From: Bosea sp. Tri-49
GTDB taxonomy: Bacteria > Pseudomonadota > Alphaproteobacteria > Rhizobiales > Beijerinckiaceae
NCBI RefSeq assembly: GCF_003952665.1
Contig: NZ_CP017947.1
Coordinates: 248,001-312,000 of the forward strand
DNA length: 64,000 nucleotides
Direction: 5' to 3'
Both the position numbers and the translations under genes were made by a program. This document shows, piece after piece, positions 15,700 through 25,247 of the stretch. The notes under the pieces are model-generated. The model was given only the letters and a program-made list of their open reading frames with translations. It was not told the DNA's origin and did no database searches. How positions within the stretch are numbered: position 1 is the first letter of the stretch; each line of letters opens with the position of its first letter.

Positions 15700-15725
15700 G
15701 GAACTTTCGGGGCACCGCCTGGGTT
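15700..15725 (+). promoter_or_regulatory. EcfG-like promoter before the GlsB-type gene
   Basis: GGAAC at 15700-15704, 17-nt spacer, GGTT at 15722-15725. The -35 is exact; the -10 keeps the GTT core with G for C. Predicted transcript start about 50 nt before the ATG at 15781. Confidence 0.6.
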
Positions 15726-15780
15726 GAGCTTGGCCAGGCGCGTGTCGCGCCCAAGCGAACATCAGGTGCGGAGGCTATCC

Positions 15781-16035
15781 ATGGGCATCATTTGGACGAT
15801 CATTATCGGGTTCGCTGCCGGCATCATCGCGAAGTTCTTGTCGCCGGGATCGAATGAGCCCTCAGGTTTCATCCTCACGACCATTCTCGGCATCATCGGC
15901 GCCTTTGTAGCCACTTTCCTGGGGCAGGCACTGGGCTGGTACCTGCCTGGTGAAGGCGCTGGGTTGATCGGCGCCGTCATTGGAGCGGTGATCGTATTGA
16001 TGGCCTGGTCGATGATGAGCCGCCGTAGCGCTTGA
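15781..16035 (+). CDS. GlsB/YeaQ/YmgE family stress membrane protein
   Basis: 84 residues, almost entirely three hydrophobic glycine-rich segments (IIWTIIIGFAAGIIAKFL, ILGIIGAFVATFLG, GLIGAVIGAVIVLMAW), the signature of the GlsB/YeaQ/YmgE family, small inner-membrane proteins induced by general stress. Start chosen at the ATG at 15781 with GGAGG at 15770-15774. It sits behind an EcfG-like promoter (15700-15725) and is followed after 25 nt by a YidB-type gene, so both are likely made together under stress. Confidence 0.9.
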   Translation: MGIIWTIIIGFAAGIIAKFLSPGSNEPSGFILTTILGIIGAFVATFLGQALGWYLPGEGAGLIGAVIGAVIVLMAWSMMSRRSA

Positions 16036-16060
16036 GTTCCGAACCGAGGAAGAGAATCAC

Positions 16061-16516
16061 ATGAGCAACGAGAACAGCGGCTTTCCATCTATGACGGCCT
16101 TGCTCGGCCTGCTTGCAGTCGCGGGGTATCAAAACCGCGACAAGCTTGCTGAATGGTTCGGAGGCTCGCAGCAGGGCAAGGTTGCACAGGATGCACCGGC
16201 CGGCTTGGACAGGATCACGGAAGGCTCACAAGCAAATTCGGCCGGTGGCGTCGGGGGGTTTTTGGGCAACGGCCTCCAAGAGCTCATTGAACGCTTCAAG
16301 CAGGCCGGCCGCGGCGATGCTGCCGACTCTTGGGTTCGAACGGGCCCGAACCAGCAGATTGAGGAGCGCGACCTCGAGCAGGCGATTGGCCCTGGCGTCT
16401 TGGATCGCCTTGCGACGCAGACCGGCCTCAGCAGAGAAGAAATCTTGGCGCGGCTGTCGAAGCAGCTGCCAGAGGCGGTAGACAAGTACACGCCGGACGG
16501 GCGAGTCCCAGCTTAG
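16061..16516 (+). CDS. YidB family (DUF937) protein
   Basis: 151 residues. The sequence shows a short hydrophobic N-terminal segment (TALLGLLAVAGYQNR), a glycine-rich linker (GGVGGFLGNGLQELIERF) and the YidB core (SWVRTGPNQQIEERDLEQAIG, ILARLSKQLPEAVDKYTPDGR). Function is unknown; in rhizobia such genes lie beside stress genes. It is the second gene of a two-gene unit with the GlsB-like protein, 25 nt apart, presumably controlled by the same EcfG-like promoter. Confidence 0.88.
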   Translation: MSNENSGFPSMTALLGLLAVAGYQNRDKLAEWFGGSQQGKVAQDAPAGLDRITEGSQANSAGGVGGFLGNGLQELIERFKQAGRGDAADSWVRTGPNQQIEERDLEQAIGPGVLDRLATQTGLSREEILARLSKQLPEAVDKYTPDGRVPA

Positions 16517-16770
16517 CGCAGCGAGCACTCGACAGCTACCCTCAAGCTCCTCCGCAACCAGTATTGTGCACACTCGCAAGGCGTTTACCGACGCGCGCAT
16601 TGCTCTGCCCTGGCACGATCACTCAGAGTATTGTCGCTGGTCGGCACGTCGAGTCAGATCATTTTTCCTGCTCCGCAACCACCACGATGCTGTAGGAAAC
16701 GAATTGTCTCCTGCTCTCAATCCGTCGGGCAGCGGATTTGATTTCTACCCATGAGCGCCTGCAGAGATTG

Positions 16771-17025
16771 TCAATCGTCGTTGTCGACACGACGTTTTAT
16801 CTCGGTATTGGTGGCTACTTCCATAGCGCGGGCGATTTCGCCGGGCAGGTCGTGATACTCTGCCTCGATTTCCTCTTGGGGAATCCCGGCAGAGTTAGCG
16901 TCGAGCAGGAGTTGCGTCGCTAGGTGCATGTTCCGCTCGTCTGGTCCTTCTTCATCGTGATAAACATCAGGCTGGACACGCTCGGCGATCCACTGTTCGA
17001 CATAGGCAATTGCTCGCGTTGACAT
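16771..17025 (-). CDS. DUF768-like small acidic protein
   Basis: 84 residues, acidic and helical, beginning MSTRAIAYVEQWIAERVQPD with a later IPQEEIEAEYHDLPGEIARAM. This resembles the DUF768 proteins that rhizobia carry in many copies; assignment is from pattern memory. It follows the gene at 17070-17309 on the same strand after 44 nt, so the two may be one unit. The 254 nt on its other side (16517-16770) hold no gene I can support. Confidence 0.65.
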   Translation of the reverse strand: MSTRAIAYVEQWIAERVQPDVYHDEEGPDERNMHLATQLLLDANSAGIPQEEIEAEYHDLPGEIARAMEVATNTEIKRRVDNDD

Positions 17026-17069
17026 GGCTTGGTCCTTTACCAGTTTAGGAACGGCGCCTGCATTGCGCT

Positions 17070-17309
17070 CTACGATGATTTTTTTCGCGCCTGTCCTTTG
17101 AAATCGAGTGAGGCGCGATAGACTTCTTCGCCGGCCTCGTTTCGGACATGAGTCTTCATTGAGAGCCGTTGGCCATTTGGCAGATCGTACTTCGCCATAT
17201 CCGCCAGTGCTCGCTGAGCTTCTGCCGCTGCGCCTTCCTCACTGGAAAAATCGATTCTAGTGGTCGAACTACCTTTTGAGTCCTTGGTGGTGATACGAAA
17301 TTTGGCCAT
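17070..17309 (-). CDS. Small DUF6894-like protein
   Basis: 79 residues, MAKFRITTKDSKG at the N terminus, then FSSEEGAAAEAQRALADMA and a basic C terminus ending QARKKSS. It resembles the DUF6894 family of small beta/alpha proteins common in Bradyrhizobium and Methylobacterium, though shorter motifs make this tentative. The start at 17309 has a very strong ribosome site (GGAGGAGC) directly upstream. A promoter candidate lies at 17332-17356. The gene is divergent from the small gene at 17506. Confidence 0.7.
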   Translation of the reverse strand: MAKFRITTKDSKGSSTTRIDFSSEEGAAAEAQRALADMAKYDLPNGQRLSMKTHVRNEAGEEVYRASLDFKGQARKKSS

Positions 17310-17331
17310 GACCAGCTCCTCCGATGATGAG

Positions 17332-17356
17332 AATGCGCGAGCGTGCCTCTCGTTCC
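17332..17356 (-). promoter_or_regulatory. Weak EcfG-like promoter before the DUF6894-like gene
   Basis: On the minus strand GGAAC (17356-17352), 16-nt spacer, CATT (17335-17332). One mismatch in the -10. Predicted leader about 16 nt, just enough for the strong ribosome site. Confidence 0.4.
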
Positions 17357-17450
17357 GCCCGTGCAGGCGACGATGAGCGCAAACCTTTCGTACCAATCGT
17401 GATGATGTTCCGGCTGCTGCTGGGGAACTGGGTCGAAGCGCGGTGGGGCG

Positions 17451-17475
17451 GGAACTGAGTTCTGCCATCGAGGTT
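17451..17475 (+). promoter_or_regulatory. EcfG-like promoter before the gene at 17506
   Basis: GGAAC at 17451-17455, 16-nt spacer, GGTT at 17472-17475. Exact -35, GTT core kept in the -10. Predicted leader about 24 nt before the ATG at 17506, with AGGGAG at 17493-17498 as ribosome site. Confidence 0.6.
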
Positions 17476-17505
17476 TAATTGATGGGGGACACAGGGAGTA
17501 TCGCC

Positions 17506-17691
17506 ATGAGAGACGGCAAGGGAAATAAGCTAACTGCGGAAGAGGAAGCTCAGGTTAAATCCATCGAGGTCACTCCAGGCAGTGACTCGCTGAAAAAAGT
17601 CTCGATCGATCCGAAACCAGACCCAGTTCAGGATCGCGATCGGCGCACCGAGACCGGGACACCGCATACCGAAACGGCACCAAAATTTTAG
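17506..17691 (+). CDS. Small hydrophilic protein, unknown
   Basis: 61 residues, highly charged and probably disordered: MRDGKGNKLTAEEEAQVKSI, then a Pro/Asp/Arg/Thr-rich tail with a repeated Thr-Glu-Thr pattern. No family recognised. Start at 17506 is supported by AGGGAG seven nt upstream. It lies behind an EcfG-like promoter and ends 72 nt before the LexA box of the mutasome operon. It could be a small hydrophilic stress protein; that is inference from composition and promoter. Confidence 0.6.
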   Translation: MRDGKGNKLTAEEEAQVKSIEVTPGSDSLKKVSIDPKPDPVQDRDRRTETGTPHTETAPKF

Positions 17692-17762
17692 TCGTCTTCG
17701 AAAGGTGAGGCGTGTCCAGGCAGCGGAGGAGGGGGCAAGCTTGACTCGCACCGCCAGAATGA

Positions 17763-17777
17763 GAACAAAGAGGGAAC
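17763..17777 (+). promoter_or_regulatory. LexA (SOS) box upstream of imuA
   Basis: GAAC at 17763-17766 and GAAC at 17774-17777 with exactly seven bases between. This is the reverse-complement form of the alphaproteobacterial SOS box GTTC-N7-GTTC. It ends 24 nt before the imuA start, the expected place for LexA repression of the mutasome operon. Confidence 0.88.
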
Positions 17778-17801
17778 TTATTCACGACGGGTCATGTTCA
17801 A

Positions 17802-18554
17802 TTGCGGTCTCAGCCCGCCCTTCAGTCGTTGCGAGACCAGATCGAACGGATCGAAGGACGCAGCACGCGTGATCGAACGGCGCTTCCATTTGGTGTCGCT
17901 GCCATGGATTCTCGGCTTCCCGGTGGAGGATTGGCGCTAGGCGCGCTTCACGAAGTTGGGGGCGGCGGCCAAGGAGCAATCGATGGCGCTGCGGCAGCGC
18001 TTTTTACTGCCGGCGTCGCCGCACGGACGCCAGGAAAAGTTCTGTGGTGTATGACCCAGTGCGACCTGTTCGCGCCGTCTGTCGCCCAGGCAGGATTGCT
18101 GCCCGACCGTGTGATCTATGTAGAAGCCGCTGACGACAAGACAGTGCTGGCGTGCATGGAGGAAGGCCTCCGCCATGGCGGTCTCGGCTCTGTCGTCGGA
18201 GAGGTCACCCGCCTTTCGATGACGGCATCTCGACGGCTCCAACTGGCCGCGGAGGGCACAGGGTCGATCGGGATTGCTCTACGTCGGTGGCTACGCGAAC
18301 CGGACATATCGGACTTCGGACAACCCACCGCAGCCATGACGCGATGGCGGGTTTCTGTTCTTCCGTCGACGGCTCTTCCGGTTACCGGGGTCGGCCGACA
18401 TCGGTGGCTGGTTGAACTCATTCGTGTCCGGGCGGGTGAAAGCGCAGATTTCGAATTGGAGGCTTGCGATGACACGGGTCGTCTCGGTCTTCCTGCCGAG
18501 CTGGTCGATCGACCGGTTTCGGCGGGCGGCTGGCGACGCGGCACCTTCGCCTGA
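17802..18554 (+). CDS. imuA: ImuA-type RecA-like mutasome protein
   Basis: 250 residues, a degenerate RecA/SulA-like fold: PFGVAAMDSRLPGGGLALGA followed by LHEVGG and a nucleotide-site region without a clean Walker A lysine. ImuA works with ImuB and DnaE2 in damage-induced translesion synthesis and mutagenesis. TTG at 17802 is the likely start; no strong ribosome site is visible, so it is less certain. The coding region overlaps imuB by 86 nt, implying coupled translation. A LexA box lies 24 nt upstream. Confidence 0.88.
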   Translation: MRSQPALQSLRDQIERIEGRSTRDRTALPFGVAAMDSRLPGGGLALGALHEVGGGGQGAIDGAAAALFTAGVAARTPGKVLWCMTQCDLFAPSVAQAGLLPDRVIYVEAADDKTVLACMEEGLRHGGLGSVVGEVTRLSMTASRRLQLAAEGTGSIGIALRRWLREPDISDFGQPTAAMTRWRVSVLPSTALPVTGVGRHRWLVELIRVRAGESADFELEACDDTGRLGLPAELVDRPVSAGGWRRGTFA

Positions 18555-19992
18555 GGTCCCGCTCGTCCTGATCGCCCGCGACGGAAGTAGGAGGTTGGTG
18601 CAGGCAGCGAGCGCCACGGCGTTCGCCGCGGGACTTCGTGTTGGCATGCCAGCCACTAAGGCGCAGGCGCTAGTGCCAGGATTGGCAGTTGAAGAGGCCG
18701 ATCTAGCAGCCGATGCTCAAGAGTTAGAAAGGCTGGCAATCTGGCTATACCAACGTGCCGCGCCGGTCGTGGCGCCAGACCCGCCCAGCGGCATCGTCAT
18801 CGATGCCAGCGGAGCCGACCACCTCCACCGTGGCGAGACGGCGATGCTTGACCAGATAGTCGGTCGCCTCGCGATGTCGGGCGTCGAAGCGAGGGCTGCG
18901 GTGGCCGATACCTGGGGTACAGCTCACGCCTTGGCGCGATACGTCGCTCGATCGACCGTCGTGGCTCCGGCCGGGCACGGAGCGTTGCCCATCGTCCATC
19001 TCCCCCTGGAATGCTTGCGGATTCCAGTGCGGATCGCGGCAGACCTTCGCGTACTTGGCTTTGAGACCGCCGGCGATCTCATCTCCCAGCCGCGGTCCCC
19101 GCTCACGCTCCGTTTCGGGCCCGATATCGCACGCCGATTGGCCCAGGCGCTTGGCGAAGTAGCGGAGCCGATAATCGCGATACGGCCGCCCGATCTTATT
19201 GAGGTCCGGCGTGCCTTCGCCGAGCCCATTGGCGCTCCCGAAACGATCGCCCGCTACATCGGTAAGCTCGTCGCCGAACTCTGCGAACGCCTCGAAGAGC
19301 GCGCCCTCGGTGGCAGGCGCCTCGATTTGATCTGCCACCGCCTCGACGGAGGTCTTCAGACCGTACGGATCGGGCTTGCACGGCCTGTTTGCGACGTCAG
19401 GCGCCTCACACGTCTGCTCTGCGAAAAGATTGAAACACTCGCGCCCGGCTCGGGGATCGAGATCATGACGCTCGCCGCAATCTTGGCCGAACCGCTGGAG
19501 CGCAAGCAGATTGCGAGCTCGCTCGTGGAGGAATTCGACCCGGACGTCTCCGGGTTGATTGACATCCTGGCAAATCGCGTCGGCGACAAAGCCGTCTACC
19601 GCCTAGTCCCCGTTGCCAGCGACGTCCCGGAACGATCCGTCCGCCGGGTTGCAGCACTTGCCGAGGAAACCGGAGCCGTATGGCCGACCCACTGGCCGCG
19701 GCCCGCTCGCCTGCTGTCGCGTCCGGAGCCGGTGGAGACGCTGGCGCTACTGCCCGACCATCCGCCTGCCTGGTTCAGCTGGCGCGGCATTCGGCGCCGC
19801 GTCAGGCGCGCGGACGGGCCCGAGCGCGTGTTCGGGGAGTGGTGGAAGCGGGACGCAGAGATGGCGGCGGTTCGTGACTATTTCCAAGTCGAGGACGACG
19901 CGGGAGAGCGCTACTGGCTGTATCGCGCCGGCGACGGCGAGGACACCGCCACGGGATCGCACAGGTGGTTCCTCCATGGGGTGTTCGGATGA
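18469..19992 (+). CDS. imuB: ImuB, Y-family polymerase-like mutasome adaptor
   Basis: 507 residues with the palm, finger and little-finger layout of Y-family polymerases. The metal-binding acidic motifs of active Y polymerases are replaced: the N-terminal block reads [17 protein letters not shown], and the second reads [11 protein letters not shown]. This fits ImuB, which is thought to be catalytically dead and to link DnaE2 to the beta clamp. Start at 18469 has TTGGAGG upstream at 18456-18462. It overlaps imuA by 86 nt and dnaE2 by four nt (ATGA), so all three are co-translated. Confidence 0.93.
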   Translation: MTRVVSVFLPSWSIDRFRRAAGDAAPSPEVPLVLIARDGSRRLVQAASATAFAAGLRVGMPATKAQALVPGLAVEEADLAADAQELERLAIWLYQRAAPVVAPDPPSGIVIDASGADHLHRGETAMLDQIVGRLAMSGVEARAAVADTWGTAHALARYVARSTVVAPAGHGALPIVHLPLECLRIPVRIAADLRVLGFETAGDLISQPRSPLTLRFGPDIARRLAQALGEVAEPIIAIRPPDLIEVRRAFAEPIGAPETIARYIGKLVAELCERLEERALGGRRLDLICHRLDGGLQTVRIGLARPVCDVRRLTRLLCEKIETLAPGSGIEIMTLAAILAEPLERKQIASSLVEEFDPDVSGLIDILANRVGDKAVYRLVPVASDVPERSVRRVAALAEETGAVWPTHWPRPARLLSRPEPVETLALLPDHPPAWFSWRGIRRRVRRADGPERVFGEWWKRDAEMAAVRDYFQVEDDAGERYWLYRAGDGEDTATGSHRWFLHGVFG

Positions 19993-22900
19993 GCACGCGC
20001 TACGCCGAGCTCCAAGTCACCAGCCACTTTAGCTTCCTGCGCGGCGCGTCCTCCGCCGAGGAGCTTTTCGCGCAGGCTGCCATGCTGGGCATCGAGGCGC
20101 TGGCCGTCGTCGATCGCAATTCGCTTGCCGGGATCGTCCGCGCCCATGAGGCCGCGAAGACGACGGGCATACGGCTCATCGTGGGATGCCGCTTGGATCT
20201 CGCCGACGGGATGTCGCTCCTCGTCTACCCCATCGACCGCGCCGCTTATTCCCGTCTCTGCCGGCTGCTTTCTGTGGGGAAGAAGCGCGGCGGGAAGGCA
20301 CGCTGCCACATCGAATGGTCGGATGTCATCGCTTACAGCGAGGGTTTGGTCGCCGTCCTTGTATCAGACCAAGCCGACGACGAATGTGCCTTCCGTCTGC
20401 GCAGGCTTCGCGACGGCTTCGGCGACCGGGGCTACGTCGCGCTGTCGCTGCGGCGCCGGCCGAACGACGCTCTCCGGCTTCACGAGCTTTCGAACCTTGC
20501 AACCCGGATGCGCGTGCCGACGGTCGTCACCAACGACGTGCTGTTCCACAAGCCAGCGCGGCGTATCTTGCAGGATGTCGTCACCTGCATCCGGCACAAT
20601 GTTACGATCGACGCCCTCGGCGACCGCCGCGAACGCCACGCCGACCGCTACCTGAAGCTCCCCGAGGAGATGCATCGGCTGTTCGCGCGCTATCCCGAGG
20701 CATTGGCCCGAACGCTCCACATAGCCGACCGCTGCCGGTTTTCGCTCGATGAACTCGCCTACCAGTACCCGGAGGAGCGCGACGATCCCTCGCTGACGCC
20801 GCAGGAGACCCTGGCGAAGCTGACTTGGGCAGGCGCCGCAGCCCGGTACCCCGAAGGCATTCCGGACAGTGTCCGTGCCAGTCTGAACCACGAGCTGATT
20901 CTGATCGAGAAGCTCGGATATGCCCCCTATTTTCTGACGGTCAACGCGATCGTCCGTTTCGCTCGTTCGCGCGACATTCTCTGCCAGGGACGCGGCTCGG
21001 CTGCGAACTCAGCCGTTTGCTTCGTCCTGGGCATTACCTCGATCGACCCAGGGCGCAACGATCTCTTGTTCGAGCGGTTCGTGTCTGAAGAGCGGCGGGA
21101 GCCTCCCGACATCGACGTCGACTTCGAGCACGAGCGGCGCGAGATCGTCATGCAGTGGGTATTCGATACCTACGGCCGGGACCATGCCGCGCTTTGTTCG
21201 ACCGTCATCCGGTACCGGACCAAGGGCGCCTTGCGCGATGTCGGCAAGGCGTTGGGGCTTCCCGAAGATTTAATTAGGGCGCTGTCGTTTCAGGTTTGGG
21301 CGTGGTCCGAGGAGGGCGTCGAGAAACGCCATGTCGAAGAGCTCAATCTCAACTTGACCGACCGCCGGCTTCGATTGACGCTCGATCTCGCCCGTCAGCT
21401 CCAGGGAGCGCCGCGGCATCTATCCCAGCACCCGGGCGGGTTCGTGCTGACGCATGATCGCCTTGACGACCTCGTTCCAATCGAACCGGCTGCCATGGCC
21501 GACCGCCAGGTGATCGAGTGGGACAAGGATGACATCGACGCCCTGCGCTTCATGAAGGTCGACGTGCTCGCACTCGGAATGCTGACCTGTATGAAGCGGG
21601 GTCTCGACATGCTGGCCGATCACAAGGGCATTAAGCTCGATCTGGCCTCAATCCCGGCGGAGGATCCTCGGACCTACGCGATGATCCGCAAGGCTGACAC
21701 GCTTGGGACATTTCAAATCGAAAGCCGGGCCCAGATGTCGATGCTTCCGCGTTTGAAGCCGCGGACCTACTACGACCTCGTCGTCCAAGTCGCCATCGTT
21801 CGGCCCGGCCCGATTCAGGGCGATATGGTCCACCCTTATCTGCGACGGCGTGAGGGGCGCGAGCCCGTGCAGTATCCAAAACCCGAACTGGAAAAGGTGC
21901 TTGGCAAGACGCTTGGGGTACCGCTCTTTCAGGAACAGGCCATGCGGGTCTCGATCGAATGCGCCGGTTTCACGCCCGGCGAAGCCGACATGCTGCGAAA
22001 GAGCATGGCGACGTTCAAGTTCACCGGCGGCGTTTCTGCTTTCAAGGAAAAGCTCGTGAGTGGCATGGTCGCCAATGGCTACGAGCAGCCGTTCGCGGAA
22101 CAGACCTTCCGGCAACTCGAAGGCTTCGGCAGCTATGGTTTTCCCGAGAGCCATGCCGCCTCGTTTGCCCTCATCGCCTATGCATCGGCTTGGCTTAAAT
22201 GCTGGCATCCCGACGTCTTTTGCGCCGCTCTGTTGAATAGCCAGCCGATGGGCTTCTACGCGCCCGCCCAGATCGTTCGCGACGCGCGGGACCATGGCGT
22301 CGAGGTTCGGCCGGTCTGCGCAAACGCTTCGCGCTGGGACTGTTCACTGGAGCAGACAGACGACGAGGTGCGCTTCGCCGTCCGCCTCGGTTTGCGCATG
22401 GTCAAGGGTCTCTCCAATGCTCACGCGGCTGCGATCATCACGGCGCGCGCGGGCTTACGCTTCTCCTCAGTCGAAGATCTCTGGCGCCGTGCTCGTGTGC
22501 CCGTCGCCGCCCTGGCGCACATCGCCGAGGCCGACGGATTTCGGCCTGCCTTCCGGCTCGCCCGTCGGGACGCGATTTGGGCCATCCGGGCCCTGCGCGA
22601 CGAGCCCTTGCCTTTGCTCAAAGTGGCTCCAGACGGGTATGCCGAGGAAGCTCCTGAACCTGCGATCGCGCTGCGGCCGATGACCGCGGGAGGCGACGTC
22701 GTCGAAGATTACCGGCATGTCGGCCTGACCCTCGGAGATCACCCAGTGTCATTCCTGCGGAGGGATTTGCAGCGCAAACGCATCGTCAGCTGCCAGGCTG
22801 CGATGGAGGCGCGCGACGGTCGTTGGCTTGAAGCGGCAGGCATCGTGCTCGTGCGTCAGCGACCGGGCTCGGCGAAGGGCGTCATGTTCATTACCCTGGA

Positions 22901-23249
22901 GGACGAGACCGGCATCGCGAACTTGGTGGTCTGGCCGGCGGTATTTGAGCGCTTTCGCAGGACGATTCTTTCCGCGGGGATGATCTCCGCGCGAGGCCGC
23001 ATCCAGCGCGAGGGCGAAGTCGTTCATCTCGTAGCCCAGCGGCTGACTGATCTTTCTGCTGACCTTGCCGGTATCGGGCAGCGAGACCGGCCGTTCCCGC
23101 TGCCGCACGGACGAGGCGATGAATTCCATCATGGGTCGCCAACCCCCGATCCGCGGGATCTCCCGCCGAAGGGGTTGCGGACGCGGGATATCTACATCCC
23201 CGATCTCCACATCAACACGATCAAGGTAAAGACGCGGGATTTCCGCTGA
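19989..23249 (+). CDS. dnaE2: DnaE2 error-prone DNA polymerase III alpha subunit
   Basis: 1,086 residues, normal for DnaE2/ImuC. N-terminal PHP domain ([20 protein letters not shown]; the metal site is degenerate, with AVVDRNSL where proofreading homologues have a TDH motif). The polymerase core has GRGSAANS and the catalytic [13 protein letters not shown] helix-hairpin-helix region and an OB-fold domain ([20 protein letters not shown]) follow. It carries out mutagenic bypass synthesis after DNA damage. Start at the ATG overlapping the imuB stop; LexA control from the box before imuA. Confidence 0.96.
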   Translation: MSTRYAELQVTSHFSFLRGASSAEELFAQAAMLGIEALAVVDRNSLAGIVRAHEAAKTTGIRLIVGCRLDLADGMSLLVYPIDRAAYSRLCRLLSVGKKRGGKARCHIEWSDVIAYSEGLVAVLVSDQADDECAFRLRRLRDGFGDRGYVALSLRRRPNDALRLHELSNLATRMRVPTVVTNDVLFHKPARRILQDVVTCIRHNVTIDALGDRRERHADRYLKLPEEMHRLFARYPEALARTLHIADRCRFSLDELAYQYPEERDDPSLTPQETLAKLTWAGAAARYPEGIPDSVRASLNHELILIEKLGYAPYFLTVNAIVRFARSRDILCQGRGSAANSAVCFVLGITSIDPGRNDLLFERFVSEERREPPDIDVDFEHERREIVMQWVFDTYGRDHAALCSTVIRYRTKGALRDVGKALGLPEDLIRALSFQVWAWSEEGVEKRHVEELNLNLTDRRLRLTLDLARQLQGAPRHLSQHPGGFVLTHDRLDDLVPIEPAAMADRQVIEWDKDDIDALRFMKVDVLALGMLTCMKRGLDMLADHKGIKLDLASIPAEDPRTYAMIRKADTLGTFQIESRAQMSMLPRLKPRTYYDLVVQVAIVRPGPIQGDMVHPYLRRREGREPVQYPKPELEKVLGKTLGVPLFQEQAMRVSIECAGFTPGEADMLRKSMATFKFTGGVSAFKEKLVSGMVANGYEQPFAEQTFRQLEGFGSYGFPESHAASFALIAYASAWLKCWHPDVFCAALLNSQPMGFYAPAQIVRDARDHGVEVRPVCANASRWDCSLEQTDDEVRFAVRLGLRMVKGLSNAHAAAIITARAGLRFSSVEDLWRRARVPVAALAHIAEADGFRPAFRLARRDAIWAIRALRDEPLPLLKVAPDGYAEEAPEPAIALRPMTAGGDVVEDYRHVGLTLGDHPVSFLRRDLQRKRIVSCQAAMEARDGRWLEAAGIVLVRQRPGSAKGVMFITLEDETGIANLVVWPAVFERFRRTILSAGMISARGRIQREGEVVHLVAQRLTDLSADLAGIGQRDRPFPLPHGRGDEFHHGSPTPDPRDLPPKGLRTRDIYIPDLHINTIKVKTRDFR

Positions 23250-23321
23250 CCGCTCGGCTAGCGGCCGAAGTTCCCGCCGGATACCCGCTCCTGACTTGTA
23301 ACAGTCGAGGCGGATGCTGAT

Positions 23322-24080
23322 GTGAGGATCATGCCGAACCAACGCGTCAGGGTCATCGACCTCGAGACCGCCGGAGGCGGAAAGCAGGACGTCTGTGAAA
23401 TCGGATGGCAGGACGTATCCGTCCGTCCAGATGGCCGATGGCATGTTGCGCCCGAACGGGGATCGTATCTCGTCAATCCAGGTCGACCTATCTCGATCGA
23501 CACGATGGCCGTTCATCACATACGCGACCAGGACGTCGCCCATGCGCCGTTCTGGAAGGAAGTCGCGCCAATCGCCCTGCGCCGGTCGGGCGGCGTCGAT
23601 GCGCTCGCCGCCCACCGCGCGGCGTTCGAGCAACGTTACTGCACGCCGAACCTGAGCGGTGGCGCCCCCTGGATCTGCACCTGGAAGTGCGCTTTACGGC
23701 TCTGGCCGCATTTGCCAAGCTTTTCGAACCAGATGCTTCGCTATCAGCGCATGCCCGAAGGGCTCGTCCACGAACTCGGCCTACCGGCGCACCGGGCAAT
23801 GCCTGATGCCTATGTCACCGCGCACCACCTGCGCGACATGTTGAATGAAGCCTCTCTGGAACAACTGCTCGCCTGGAGCCTCGAGCCCGGGCTCCTGCCG
23901 CGAGTTCCCGACGGACCGCATCGCGGCAAGGGCTGGGTTCAACTCAACGGCGACGCCTTGCAGGAACTAGCAAGCGCTCGCGATGCCGACGTGCGTTTCA
24001 GTGCCAGGATGGAACTAGAGCGGCGCGGAGATGTAGACGTTATTCCGCCGAGGGAACCTGCACAGCCCTCGCTTTTGTAA
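23322..24080 (+). CDS. DEDD-type 3'-5' exonuclease (DnaQ/ExoX-like)
   Basis: 252 residues. The N-terminal half carries exonuclease motifs: I, VIDLETAGGG (Asp and Glu); II, AHRAAFEQRY (Glu where many relatives have Asp); III, HRAMPDAYVT (His-x4-Asp). The C-terminal 80 residues, ending in PPREPAQPSLL, are not recognised. Likely removes nucleotides from 3' ends of DNA. It starts 72 nt after dnaE2; GTG at 23322 fits best (GAGG at 23307-23310). Position behind a polymerase that lacks proofreading makes a role in the same response plausible, but this is inference; it could also be a general repair nuclease. Confidence 0.82.
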   Translation: MRIMPNQRVRVIDLETAGGGKQDVCEIGWQDVSVRPDGRWHVAPERGSYLVNPGRPISIDTMAVHHIRDQDVAHAPFWKEVAPIALRRSGGVDALAAHRAAFEQRYCTPNLSGGAPWICTWKCALRLWPHLPSFSNQMLRYQRMPEGLVHELGLPAHRAMPDAYVTAHHLRDMLNEASLEQLLAWSLEPGLLPRVPDGPHRGKGWVQLNGDALQELASARDADVRFSARMELERRGDVDVIPPREPAQPSLL

Positions 24081-24107
24081 CGTGGGTGGCGAGAATTCTC
24101 CTGACCC

Positions 24108-24133
24108 GGAACAGCGACAGGGCAGGGCGAGTT
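24108..24133 (+). promoter_or_regulatory. EcfG-like promoter before the gene at 24171
   Basis: GGAAC at 24108-24112, 17-nt spacer, AGTT at 24130-24133, the same variant seen before ku1. It implies a transcript start near 24140, which argues against the TTG at 24132 as start codon and for the ATG at 24171. Confidence 0.5.
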
Positions 24134-24170
24134 GTTTCTTCCTTTCGACCCGGAACAGAATGAAAGCGGC

Positions 24171-24803
24171 ATGGTAAACCCCGGCGAAATGACGCTCCCA
24201 GCTTCCCAGCGCTCGATCGAATGGCCATTGGCGTCATCGGCGACGCTTGGCTCGGCGACTCGTATGAAGGGGCTCGAGCGTGAGTTGCGGCGTCGCCTTC
24301 CCCTCGCATTCCGAAACGATGTCGCCGTCGAGGCCGGGCGCGTCCTGCTATGCATGCCCGAAGCCGAGCCCGGCGAGCTCACAGCTGCTTCCGAGCAAGT
24401 CGGCGAGGCGCTGGCGAAGGTTGCCGATCTCCCCGTGCTCCCGCGGGAGGTCGAGGATATTCTCTCGATCTCCTCTCGAGAGCGACACAAATGGCTGAAA
24501 GACGGACGCCTCAAGAGCATGGGGACACGCACGATCAAACTGCGCGGACGCTCAAAGGCAGTGACGTTTCACGTCTTCGATCCTCGGCACATCGAGGACG
24601 TTCTGGATGGCGACTTGCCCGTGCTGTGGAGGGATGAGGATGCGCAGGCTGTTGTCGAAACCCGCCGGCGGGCGGCAGCCAAGGCGGCGCTAACCCGAGC
24701 TGGCAAAGGCAAACGCAAGACCGGTGGCAGGTCAAGCGAGCCTGATGTGCACGCGTCACTGGAAGGATGGGACGCCTTCGATGCGGAAGGTCTGCTACGC
24801 TAA
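24171..24803 (+). CDS. Unknown protein with possible helix-turn-helix region
   Basis: 210 residues from the ATG at 24171 (the frame is open to a TTG at 24132, but the promoter candidate overlaps that). The middle (VEDILSISSRERHKWLKDGR followed by a basic strand and FDPRHIEDVL) looks like a helix-turn-helix or wing of the excisionase/MerR kind; this is my inference. The C terminus is rich in Lys/Arg/Ala (KAALTRAGKGKRKTGGR), typical of nucleic-acid binding tails. No named family recognised. It sits between the mutasome/exonuclease genes and the ku genes, so a DNA-linked role is reasonable. Confidence 0.7.
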   Translation: MVNPGEMTLPASQRSIEWPLASSATLGSATRMKGLERELRRRLPLAFRNDVAVEAGRVLLCMPEAEPGELTAASEQVGEALAKVADLPVLPREVEDILSISSRERHKWLKDGRLKSMGTRTIKLRGRSKAVTFHVFDPRHIEDVLDGDLPVLWRDEDAQAVVETRRRAAAKAALTRAGKGKRKTGGRSSEPDVHASLEGWDAFDAEGLLR

Positions 24804-24923
24804 CTTTTGCGTCATACACTTCGCGATAGGGCGGAACCCCAGTGCTCCGGCAAAACGCTAATCGCAACCTACGCATCGGCGGCGAATTGACTCATCGCTC
24901 TCGCTAGCCAGCCAAGCGCTGCC

Positions 24924-25211
24924 TCACTGAGTTTGCGCAGGAACCGGACGATGTCCTGAAGCCTCGCGCGATGCGGCATCCAGGTAGAGCTTGAGCCCAT
25001 TCCGAACCGCGGCCGTCAGCGCAACATCCTCTCCTGCATCAGTCGTACCGCGCATGGCCAAACGGCCTATTTCTCGATTGATGGCATCATATAGCGTGGG
25101 ATGCTCAGCATTATCGGCCGCAGTTTCTTGCTCATGGATGAACGCCGCCACGAGAAGCCGGCGTAGCCCGGCGTTCAGAGCCTTAGCGATGACGGCGTCT
25201 TCGTTCGACAT
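24924..25211 (-). CDS. Small unknown protein divergent from ku1
   Basis: 95 residues, helical, no family recognised: MSNEDAVIAKALNAGLRRLL, then a middle with AINREIGRLAMRGTTDAGED and a C terminus with NGLKLYLDAASREASG. No signal or membrane segment. Weak GGGACAGG-type ribosome site. Its reality is supported by an EcfG-like promoter on its strand (GGAAC-N17-GGTT, 25275-25250) that shares its bases with the promoter for ku1. A stress role is inferred from that alone. Confidence 0.6.
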   Translation of the reverse strand: MSNEDAVIAKALNAGLRRLLVAAFIHEQETAADNAEHPTLYDAINREIGRLAMRGTTDAGEDVALTAAVRNGLKLYLDAASREASGHRPVPAQTQ

Positions 25212-25247
25212 CGGCCTGTCCCAGTCTGCGCGTTAGGGTCTGAAACT

